Of a stretch of DNA of 64,000 nucleotides, positions 1 to 9,509 are shown in pieces (positions within the stretch are counted from its first letter, which is position 1; every line of letters begins with the position of its first letter). The DNA lies in contig JAUCBJ010008967.1 in NCBI GenBank assembly GCA_032718475.1, positions 1-64,000 on the forward strand. The letters run 5' to 3'. The stretch comes from Nemertoderma westbladi. Lineage: Eukaryota; Xenacoelomorpha; Nemertodermatida; Nemertodermatidae. The position numbers were made by a program, and so were the translations under genes. The notes beneath the pieces were generated by a model. It did no database searches, had not been told where the DNA came from, and saw only the letters and a list, made by a program, of their open reading frames with translations.

Positions 1-690
1 TCACAATATGAGAATGTGTTTCTGAAATAAATAATTCCAGTCAACAGAAAGTATATAGTGCTAACTGTCCTATGTGTGTAACAACCCCCTTTGGTAGCCT
101 GATAAATTAGCCAATGGAAACGCAGATATGTAGGACATAAAAGGAGCTCTGAAAGAAAATAATAGGCGATTTAGTATGTCCTCCGCCTCCATGTATTCTA
201 TGTTTTGATTGTTATTTTAAACTCGAATGGCCGTGGTCTCGTTTTCGACAATTTATTTATTGCTACTGAGCGGTAAAACATCAGTTTTGTAATCTAAGGC
301 ACTAGTGCATTTTAGTCACACAACCCTCCAATGTTTTTATATTATTAACTTTTATATAATTTTATTAAATTCTCTATTTATTTTTAAATATTGTTCTAGA
401 ACGAAAAATATAGAACGTTATAATATATTTTATTTATTTGTATGGAATTAATTTCGCACTACCAAATCGCCAGGGCGACATATTTTCCAGCTGTATATCG
501 CAGTGCGACATTATTTCTCAGTATGTCCCTACGCCATGCATTTTCCTATGTATGTCCAGTATGTCACCGCGTCATTATTAGGCTGTTCTAGAAACTTTAA
601 GTGCATAACTACTAATAATTCTACACAAATAAATAATATAGTTATTGTTACATTATGTCAACTTAACAGCGTTCTGATGAATTACACGTA
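1..690. other. AT-rich sequence, no gene seen
   Basis: No reading frame here has a recognisable domain or convincing length. The stretch is dominated by A/T runs, and I see no RNA gene or repeat boundary in it. Confidence 0.6.
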
Positions 691-717
691 ACGCTGCAAA
701 GTACTACTTTGCAGCGT
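691..717. repeat. Perfect 13-bp palindrome with a 1-nt centre
   Basis: The arm ACGCTGCAAAGTA (691-703) is followed by one C and then its exact reverse complement (705-717). Part of the same word, CGCTGCAAAGTA, recurs at about 1581, just outside the far end of the neighbouring foldback element. The palindrome may therefore be the remnant of an older terminal repeat or insertion target. Confidence 0.85.
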
Positions 718-730
718 CGCGGCCTATAGG

Positions 731-1570
731 CACGGTGGGGCTGAACCAACGTTTTATAAAATAAAAATGCCCAAACTAACTGATTTCATTTTTTGGTATA
801 CTTTTTTTAACACCCTGGTTCCGACCCTGATATTTTAAAAATCTTTTGCCGGTGTCTTTTTCTTAAAATTACTAAATAAATTAGTAATACTATTTATAAC
901 AATGCTATATACATTATAAAAAATGCCCAGACAAAATTATAGCATTTATCGAGAATTTAAATCAACCTGATTTCGTATCTGTTAATTTTATAATATTTAG
1001 TCGGTGTCTTTTAGAGTAATTAAATAAATTAAATATTAAATAATATTAATATTATATTAGTAAACTGGCTCATAATGTATATTCAATTGTAGTGAAGTCA
1101 ACTTACCGTACTGCTATTGCATTGATATTAGTACCATGGCCTTTGCCGCCCATTGCCTAAATCGACCATTGCGGTTCGAATGATACTAATATCAGTGCAA
1201 TATGTGTAAGAGAAGTCACTTCAATTGAGTATTAGGCAGTTCTGCTATATAATATTATTATATTTAATATTATTTTAGAATATTATTACTCTAAAAGACA
1301 CTGACGAAATATTATAAAATTAACAGATTCGGAACCAGGTTGATTAAAAGTCTCGAAAATTGCGAAAATTATGTCTGGGCATTTTTTATAATATATATAG
1401 CATTATTATAAATAGTATTACTAATTTATTTAGTAATTTTAAGAAAAAGACACCGGCAAAAGATTTTGAAAATATCATTTTTGGAATCAGGGCGTTGAAG
1501 TGCCCCAAGAAATGAAATCAGTTTGGCCGGGCATTTTTCTTTTATAAAAAGTTGATTCAGCCCCACCGTG
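731..1570. mobile_element. Foldback (long inverted repeat) element
   Basis: The left arm from 731 is repeated as an approximate reverse complement ending at 1570. The ends read CACGGTGGGGCTGAA and, at the other side, TTCAGCCCCACCGTG. The arms are roughly 390 bp each and remain alignable to an AT-rich loop near 1130-1190; examples are a GGTGTCTTTT block at about 986 and its complement at about 1296. TAGG occurs on both sides (727-730, 1571-1574) and may be a 4-bp target duplication. No protein is encoded. Termini starting CAC, with a short duplication, resemble the Chapaev/CACTA group of DNA transposons; that assignment is inference. Confidence 0.75.
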
Positions 1571-1856
1571 TAGGACGGATCGCTGCAAAGTATTCAATGA
1601 CATGGAAACAACTTCAATTACCGTATACCAGAATGTATTATTCAAAAGTGTGGGGTTACCACCCCCCCCCCCTCCCCTTAAGACACCATGGCCATTTTAG
1701 AAGAAAGATTTTCGGTCATTCTAGAAATTAATATGAAATTATTAAGTTTAAATTATTAAAAATGGCGTTCAACGCAGGGTTAATAAAGCGTAAAAGATAT
1801 CCACTTGAAGTAAAAAAAATATTGAGAACATTCCAAATGAGCCAGTTCCTGTATTA

Positions 1857-3299
1857 ATGGATGCAGTGGGTGGATGGGGTTGCGAGATTAACGGAGAAAA
1901 GACTCCACTTGACTCTGTGTCAATGCAGCCTGTCGGTGAATCTGGTTGTACGATTGACGGAGAAAAGACTCCACTTGACTCAGTGTCAATGCAGCCTGTC
2001 GGTGAATCTGGTTGCGCAATTGACGGAGAAAAGACTCCACTTGACTCAGTGTCAATGCAGCCTGTTGGTGAATCTGGTTGCGCGATTGACGGAGAAAAGA
2101 CTCCACTTGACTCAGTGTCAATGAATCCTGTCGGTAAATCTAATTGTGCGATTAACGGAGAAAAGACTCCACTTGACTCAGTGTCAATGCAGCCTGTCGG
2201 TAAATCTAATTGTGCGATTAACGGAGAAAAGACTCCACTTGACTCAGTGTCAATGCAGCCTGTTGGTGAATCTGGTTGCGCGATTGACGGAGAAAAGACT
2301 CCACTTGACTCAGTGTCAATGCAGCCTGTTGGTGAATCTGGTTGCGTGATTGACGGAGAAAAGACTCCACTTGACTCAGTGTCAATGAATCCTGTCGGTA
2401 AATCTAATTGTGCGATTAACGGAGAAAAGACTCCACTTGACTCAGTGTCAATGCAGCCTGTCGGTAAATCTAATTGTGCGATTAATGGAGAAAAGACTCC
2501 ACTTGACTCAGTGTCAATGCAGCCTGTTGGTGAATCTGGTTGCGCGATTGACGGAGAAAAGACTCCACTTGACTCAGTGTCAATGAATCCTGTCGGTAAA
2601 TCTAATTGTGCGATTAACGGATAAAAGACTCCACTTGACTCAGTGTCAATGCAGCCTGTCGGTGAATCTGGTTGCGTGGTTGACGGAGAAAAGACTACAC
2701 TTGAATCAGTGTCAATGCAGCCTGTCGGTGAATCTGGTTGCGTGATTGACGGAGAAAAGACTCCACTTGACTCAGTTTCAATGCAGCCTGTCGGTGAATC
2801 TGGTTGCGTGATTGATGGAGAAAATACTCCACTTGACTCAGTGTCAATGCAGCCTGTCGGTGAATCTGGTTGTGTGATTGACGGAGAAAAGACTCCACTT
2901 GACTAAGTGTCAATGCAGCCTGTCGGTGAATCTGGTTGCGTGATTGACAGAGAAAAGACTCCACTTGACTCAGTGTCAATGCAGCCTGTCGGTGAATCTG
3001 GTTGCGTGATTGACGGAGAAAAGACTCCACTTGACTCAGTGTCAATGCAGCCTGTCGGTGAATCTGGTTGTGTGATTGACGGAGAAAAGACTCCACTTGA
3101 CTAAGTGTCAATGCAGCCTGTCGGTGAATCTGGTTGCGTGATTGACAGAGAAAAGACTCCACTTGACTCAGTGTCAATGCAGCCTGTCGGTGAATCTGGT
3201 TGCGTGATTGACGGAGAAAAGACTCCACTTGACTTAGTGTCAATGCAGCCTGTCGGTGAATCTGGTTGCGCGATTGACGGAGAAAAGACTTATGACCCA
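1857..3299 (+). repeat. 66-bp coding minisatellite (22-residue repeat)
   Basis: About 21 head-to-tail copies of a 66-bp unit encode a 22-residue repeat containing the words MQPVGESGC and DGEKTPLDSVS. One forward frame reads through the whole array and is broken only by stop codons ending at 2624, 2906 and 3104. The last two stops lie 198 bp (three units) apart, and an Asp-Arg-Glu variant also recurs at 198 bp (about 2945 and 3143). A three-unit block was therefore recently duplicated together with its stop. Because 66 is divisible by three, other frames, including the reverse strand, also stay open, so open frames alone do not prove coding. No known domain is recognised in the unit. Confidence 0.85.
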
Positions 3300-4062
3300 A
3301 TGTGGGGATCCGTGTGGAATCAATGTTTGATGTTTGATAATGTTAACTGTGAACAATCTTCACTTAAGTAAGTCAATATTATATCAGGATGAATGTGCAA
3401 CTATAGGAGAAAATAGCCCAGATATTGATCACAATTACTATTATACTTTGGAAAAAACACTATCGGATGCTGGTGTTCTTATAGGAAATATTGAGCTCAA
3501 TAAAACTATTTCAGTTGACTCAGTGAACTCAAGTAGAGTTAAAAAGCAATATTGTAAATTTTGTAGCAAGCCGCAAACAAACTTGGTAAGGCACTTAAAA
3601 TTAGTTCACACACGAGAACAAATTGTACAAAATATCATAGATATTGATAAGGGAATTGATTTTGAGAAAAAAACGGTGCTTTTCAGTAAGTGAACATACT
3701 CTGTATTCAAAACTCCAAAAGTTAATAGAAGGCATTCGTAATGAGGGAAACTATATGCATAATACTGAAGTGCGTCGATACGGCACTGGCGTGCTAGCTG
3801 TGAAAAGACGCGATGGTCATTTCCGGGGACACAATGAAGTCCAATGTTCAAGTAAAGATCAAATAACGACCTGTCACTTTTGCAAAGGTTCGTATAGGAA
3901 ACAATAACTTTCTACGCATGTCAAGAATTGTTTATTGAAACCAAGTAGTGCATCGTGTGCTGGTTCAGCAGTAGCTGGTCGAGCTTTGGATATGGTTCAC
4001 TTCGACAAGCAAGAGCTTTGTGAAATGGTTGCTTCAATGAGGCAGGATGTTGGAAAAAAAAA
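3300..4062 (+). pseudogene. Zinc-finger family protein, N-terminal part (frameshifted)
   Basis: The array runs into a unique tail ending at 3371. An overlapping frame (3334-3693) then encodes a paired-cysteine finger, CKFCSKPQTNLVRHLKLVH, which fits a C2H2 pattern. A third frame (about 3700-3907) continues with LRNEGN-like and VKRRDG-like words and then CHFCKGSYRK, followed after an in-frame TAA by a His/Cys tail and an MRQDVG word near 4050. From memory this order of motifs (finger, RNEGNYxHN, RR, second CxxC, MRQD) matches a large family of uncharacterised invertebrate and fish proteins often found near transposons. Function is unknown. At least one frameshift and one stop make this copy look decayed, although a missed intron is possible. 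Confidence 0.55.
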
Positions 4063-4599
4063 AAAAAAAAATCCGAAATTCAGGAAAAAAAATCCCTCCT
4101 AGTAGAGTATGGGGATGTTTTTAATTGTAAGGGGACACTAAAAAAAATGGTGGGCCCCCCTATGAAAATAGAATTAAAAGATGGGGCTGTCCCATTTTGT
4201 CTAAATGCGCCATGTTGTGAGCTAATGAGCCCATTAAACAAGAGTTTTATAATAATAGAATATATGTATAATGTCTCTCAAGAGTACAACTGAAGTACAG
4301 CAATACACTGTCCTGCTGTCATGCTACCTCAGTACCTGCATAGGCAGTACAGCAGTAATGTTACATATATTGGTACAATATAGAGTAATCAGTACACCGA
4401 ATATATTCCCAAGTGCCATCACCATATAAGCATGCAATAGTAATATTGATATATTTATACAGTATAATTAATTCACCACACAGGACGAGATTTTACAGAC
4501 CATTCAAGGAGACAGGTCTTTAGTTGATATGGCTAATTGATGGCTTTAGTTGATGGCTTTTTACTCTGACGAAGAAAGGATTGAGAAGAAGGCTTGACC
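4063..4599. other. A-run and unassigned spacer splitting the zinc-finger gene
   Basis: A run of about 17 A at 4052-4068 follows the MRQD word directly. After it comes AT-rich sequence with short A-runs and no coding signal, until similarity to the same family resumes near 4600. This could be an intron or an inserted non-coding element; no target duplication was found. Confidence 0.4.
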
Positions 4600-5082
4600 T
4601 CCTGACAACAGTGTCTTAGAAGATTGGCTCGAATACTTTTGTTACTGAAATCATCGAAGGAGAACTTTGAAGCAGTTGACATGATAAACCCGTGTAATTT
4701 TGATAAAGTAACATCTGTTGTCACTACCAAATTTGTTCGTGCAACACAATTAAAAATTTGATACAACCTAAAATCATTAGCCGGTGTTTTGTATTGTCGA
4801 TCAATAAAACTCAATGATGACATATTACAAAGCAGAACCAACGATTTCCTGAAACTATATTCGTTGGAGTGGAATACAGTCATTGCGCGCCAAGCTACTC
4901 ACACACTCGCTAAAGAGCGTTTTAACAAAATACAAGAAGTACCTCTTACACAGGACATAGTCCACTTGCATAAAGAAATAAACGAGGAGATCAACAAACT
5001 TATTGCTATGCCCCGATTGGAAAGGAACTATAGAGATACTCAAGAATTAGTCCTTGCACAAATATTACTTAGAGGGAGTTAG
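4600..5082 (+). pseudogene. Zinc-finger family protein, C-terminal part
   Basis: The forward strand encodes NFDKVTSVVTT (about 4690), a stop at 4759, then an open frame to 5082. That frame contains IKLNDDILQSR, EWNTVIARQATHTL, VPLTQDIVHLHKEIN and NYRDTQELVLAQILL. The pattern W-(10)-A-x-x-TL, PLT-x-D, and a final LA-x-x-LL is what I recall for the C-terminal helical part of the same family as the preceding feature. The TGA at 4759 and loss of frame upstream mark it as broken. The open frame on the opposite strand (4533-4883) has no motif and is treated as a shadow. Confidence 0.5.
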
Positions 5083-5649
5083 TGAAACGAATAAGTACCA
5101 TTACAATTATGGGTAAGCATTACCGGTCCCGGTACCAGTACCATGGAGCTTCACACTTGAGGTACTGCGGCGTGATGAAGTCAGTTTTATATAATGGTCT
5201 TCTACACTGCCATTTCTCCCACCATAGAATTTCCTGCGTCCAAAGCTCTTATAGCGAGGCATTGTACTAATATACCACTATGACAAACAGCAATAGTCTG
5301 ATACGGTAGTAATCCAGCAATGTGAAATATAGTACTGGTATGCATATAACCATTATAAAAGAAAACACTCTAATTGTTGAGTTTGAATTTCCCTCTACAT
5401 ATAACATTGAATGATACGCCATGACATTCTTTTTACCAGTCCATATTTAGAACAGAATAAATTCAAAACGAAAATAAATAAAAAATGGTTGCTTTTAGTG
5501 AACACCTTTCACAAAACTGGGTATAACTCCGGATTGGGTGGAGCTGCGTCCAAATGCTTGTGATTTTCGTAAAGAGCATAAAATTTCAAGCTAGAAGGTG
5601 GAAAAAAAAAATTTCGAAAAATTTTTTTTTTGTACCGGCATTGCTCCCC
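5083..5649. other. No gene seen; flank of element A1
   Basis: Short open frames here carry no recognisable motif. A T-rich and A-rich patch at about 5597-5630 precedes the TTAA where element A1 begins. Confidence 0.5.
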
Positions 5650-5653
5650 TTAA

Positions 5654-7214
5654 CCCTATTAAACCCGGGGGGGGGGGGGGTCAATATGACCACCCCCCCG
5701 TGGTTTTTTCATTATAATTCTGAAACAAACGCAGTTGGGAATCTGAAATTTTATGAATTTTCCTAAAAATCTATTGTCTTCCTAGTAGTGAAAACCGTTT
5801 TCAAAAATATTGGGTACTTTTCGAGTTATAGCACCATTTTTTAACCCTACTTTTGGCACTTTTTTTGAGACGTTTTTTGAAAATTACATTTCATTAAATA
5901 TGAATTGTAACATCTCTATTTTTTACTTACACCGGTTTTTTGGTGTTAGAAATTTGATGGAATTCATATAAATTGATTTAGAAATTTCAAACTTGTTTTT
6001 TTTCGGTGGGTGCCAAATTTTGGTGCCAGCACCAAATTTTGAATTATGTCAATTTTGTAACTTGATTGTTTGAAACTTGTTTTTTACGCAATTTGGGTTT
6101 TTTGGGGTTCTGGATTCGATGAAATATATACGATCAAACTTGTATCAAAACTATGTATCAACTTGTATTTTTCGGTGCTGTGTGCAAATTTTGGTGCTAG
6201 CACGAAATTTTGAAAATTCATTCGATAGATAAAATTGCTTGTGACAATTTATTTCTTGCGTTTTAGAGGTTATGGCTGTTCTGAATTCAATGGAATATAT
6301 AATTATCGAACTAGACATCTCAAACTTGTATTTTTCGGATGTGGGTGCAAAATGTGGTGCTAGCACCAAATTTTGAAAACCATCAAATATATCAATTGAT
6401 TGTGTCACCTTGTTTCTTGCGATATACGGGTTTGTGATGGTTCTGAATTCAATGGAATCAGTAAAAATTTCATAAGAGTTCACAAACTGGTATTTTTCGC
6501 CAGTGGGTGAAAATTGTTGTGCCAGCACCAAATTTTGGAAAATATGCAAATTGATCATTAGATAGTATCACCTTGTTTCTTGCGTTATACGGGTTTATGA
6601 GGGTCCTGAATCCGATGGAATCCATAAAAACAACACTGGACATCGCAAACTTGTACTTTTTGGTGATGGGTACGAAATTTGGTGCTAGCACCAAAATTTG
6701 CCAAATAACGCCGAAAAATACAAGTAGCAATGATCTGGCATATTAGAAATGTAATTCATTAGAATCAGCGCCCTCGAATACCTGAAAATGTGAATTTATA
6801 GCATCGTATAAGTGAATTAAAAATTTTGTGTTCTAACTGAAAAGTGCTGGTTACTTGTTTTTTTCATGTTTTTCCTACGCAGAGAGGACTAAACAGCCAT
6901 TTATAGTAATCATATCATTTTTAAATATTTTCCAATGTATTTTGCACCCCAGAAAACCTGTATTGAAAAATAATTAGCCGAAGATGTAACTTTCAAATAT
7001 TGTGAAAATTGTGCGCTACTTGTAATTTTGGTGCTGCAATATAACCACCCCAGTACATTTTTTCGAAAATCCAGAGAAGCGATACCTATGTACAAACAAA
7101 AAATCAGACGTTTTCGTAAATATTTGTAGATTTTAGAGGGGGGGGGGGGGGGGTCAATATGACCCCCCCCCGGTATTTGTACAACATTTTATAGCCCGGT
7201 ACTAATAGGGAGGG
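5654..7214. mobile_element. Non-autonomous TTAA element A, copy 1
   Basis: The element begins CCCTATTAAACCC directly after TTAA (5650-5653), followed by a G-run and TCAATATGACC. It ends with GGTCAATATGACC, a C-run and ACTAATAGGG, with an extra AGGG before the next TTAA (7215-7218). A second copy at 48133-49690 has the same ends and interior. TTAA duplication plus a CCCT start is the signature of piggyBac-superfamily elements. The interior has no transposase. It contains about five units of 160-172 bp, each carrying a GGTGCTAGCACC palindrome or a near match (6022, 6193, 6356, about 6518, 6681). Confidence 0.8.
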
Positions 7215-7218
7215 TTAA

Positions 7219-8063
7219 CCCTATTCCACCTGGGCTCTTTTGTCCGAGATTCCACCTGGGGTTGGGCATAATATGCCCAACAGTTTATTATACACTAAAA
7301 AGTAATGATAATTTTATCAAAACTTTCCAAATTTTCGCAGGTTTATAGAAAAATATATAATGCATCTGTTCTGAGTTTTATATATTCATAATTTTAAATA
7401 ATATATCCATATAAATTAATTATCATGAAGATAACCCATTATAGTAAAAAGATGAGATAATACTATACATACTCCTCCCAACACCACTGTCTGCCTAACT
7501 CTGCCAGACATCCCAAGTGAAAATTTTGCTTGCAGGGGTGTTGTTATTGAATAGATTTATTCACCTCTGTTTATGTCTGCTGTATTACATTAGGAATATA
7601 CTGGTTTCAATGGTGGTTGTTGTTTTATCCTAGTAGACTTATTGCTTGCTTATCTGTCAGTTTAGTATTTTGTTATTAAAAAATAATGTGATTGATGTGT
7701 ACTAATCCAAGCAGTAGACAATCTCGTGTTTGAATTTAACTTTACAACCTAGCCAAGTGAATGTCCTGGACCGTAATTGGTTGTATTCTAGCTTGTTGAC
7801 CAGGGGAACTATCCAACCAGGGATTATCTTTTCTACCAGTTAGGCTAATAAAGATATTATAATAAAAAAATGTGACTATGATATGAAAAACACACCATAG
7901 CACAAAAAGTATAAATGATGAAAAAAATATTTTGTTACCATCAGAAAGCCAATTAAATTCTAGGAAAAGTCAATGAATTTCATAATAATACATAAAAATC
8001 ATCATCATGAATTTCTAAAAATAAGTGTTGGGCAGATTCTGCCCAACCCCAGGTGGAATAGGG
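7219..8063. mobile_element. Non-autonomous TTAA element B
   Basis: TTAA (7215-7218) is followed by CCCTATTCCACCTGGG. The exact reverse complement of that end precedes TTAA at 8064-8067. Just inside each end is a small hairpin: GTTGGGCATA with its complement near 7261, and GTTGGGCAGA with its complement near 8028. The left end also repeats CCACCTGGGG internally at about 7251. No coding capacity is visible in the AT-rich interior. It shares the TTAACCCTATT start with element A but is otherwise different, so it is a second piggyBac-like non-autonomous family sitting directly beside A1. Confidence 0.85.
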
Positions 8064-8067
8064 TTAA

Positions 8068-9500
8068 GTTAAATACTGCAAAATACAATACACTTACCGA
8101 ATAACTTTTAATTTCCATGATTGAATTCATAACTTTTAATATTGGTTGACTTCACAAATATTGATAATAATAACTACCATACACCTGTAACTACCATACA
8201 GTACATTACATCTACATTTCATCACTACATTGAGAGTAAGAAAAAAGACAAAATGAAAACAAACCTGCGTAACTCCTGTGACGGGATCCACGGAGGATCC
8301 CGGTTTATCCGGTTTTGGTTTCTAATTTACGCGTCCCCGCCGTGTGTGAAAGGTAGAAAAGAGTTCTGAGTTATTGATTGATCGGTGTATATAGGTTCAG
8401 GATATAATATAATAAATGATTTATAATTATATTAATAATGCACAAATAGTTTATGTTTGATGTAGTGCACCAGTAAATGATAATATATTGCTGACAGTAG
8501 ACGGAGACGGTAATTAGAGTTCCGCTACTGTCCTAACTAGCTGACTTACTACAAGTGAATGAATGATACCGTGAAACGGTAATATATTGCACCGGTTGGC
8601 CGCATTACACTACTCAGCCGATGCCTTCCCCCCATTGGCTAATAACTCATTTGTCACCTTTCTACCTCCCTTGGAGTGTTTCCCTTTACCCCTGCTATTC
8701 CCTCTCTCTCAGGGGTGTAACCCCTGACCCCTATTGTGTGTGTTCTCTGGGGTTTCTCCTTCCCACTTTGTCGGGGTGACACGAGGTTGATTGATAGTCG
8801 ACCTCGTGTTCCCCAATATTGCTTAAACCTCACTTTATGGGGTGGTTAGCGGAATTGAATAAGCTAACACTCCCCCCATGCTATCTTCCCGGTGAGAAGA
8901 TAGCATCCACCTCTAGTGCGCTACAATTCCGCTGGATCCTGATTTAGTATCGGGTGTGGGGTGGAACCATTTTTCTCGGAGCCGGTTTTCCAGGCCGCTC
9001 CCAATGGGTATGATATCGCTACCCTGTTTACCTGGCGTCCCGTGTCGGGCCGATCGTGCGCTCCTTTCACACGACTTTTGTTTCCCCAACACTTTCACCA
9101 CTAACTTTACTCTCATCCTAACTCTTACACACTCTCGGACCTCCTCGTCCCTCACTCTGCCTCTTACCTCCCCCCACACTTGAATTGCGCGCACACTCTC
9201 TTCACACTCCGCACTATTAGTCCATTGCTCGACCCCTCTTCGACTAACTTACTCATCTCTGACGAGTCTCACCCCCCTTTCCTGTGCCGTCGCACTCAGG
9301 AAGTGTGAAGTCGTCTAGTGTCTCGTTTGTCATAGTCAGTCGTCCCCCGGTCCAGTAGCTAATTGGAAAAAGGTTGAATGACTATAGTACTTACTTCGAT
9401 TATATTTTACTAAGCTAATTGCACTTTTCAATTATTTAAATTACTTGAATTTTGTACTTGGAGTTCGCACGTCTCGCGTGGTGCCTTCCAGGAATGTTAC
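8068..9500. other. Non-coding region, likely 3' flank of the minus-strand RT gene
   Basis: 8068-8500 is AT-rich with a short GC-rich patch near 8280 and no gene. From about 8580 the composition becomes C/T-rich and GC-richer, matching the RT gene that follows on the minus strand, so it may be that element's 3' untranslated region. Three strong hairpins lie at 8773-8906 (separate entry). Open frames at 8913-9194 have no recognisable domain. Confidence 0.4.
8773..8906. repeat. Cluster of three consecutive hairpins
   Basis: Hairpin 1: ACACGAGGT (8779) pairs with ACCTCGTGT (8801-8809), extended by GGGG/CCCC. Hairpin 2: GGGG and GTTAGC (8839-8850) pair with GCTAAC and CCCC up to about 8875. Hairpin 3: ATGCTATCTTC (8878-8888) pairs exactly with GAAGATAGCAT (8896-8906) across a 7-nt loop. 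Non-LTR elements often carry structured 3' ends recognised by their own RT, and this cluster would lie downstream of the RT gene on its coding strand. Confidence 0.7.
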
Positions 9501-9509
9501 ACCGAAGTT

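Noticed and set aside
2695-3300. 201-residue open frame on the minus strand of the 66-bp array
   Set aside because: The unit length is a multiple of three, so any frame lacking a stop in one unit stays open. The forward frame joins unique sequence with domain motifs; the reverse does not.
4533-4883. 116-residue minus-strand frame
   Set aside because: It overlaps the forward-strand zinc-finger family similarity and has no motif of its own.
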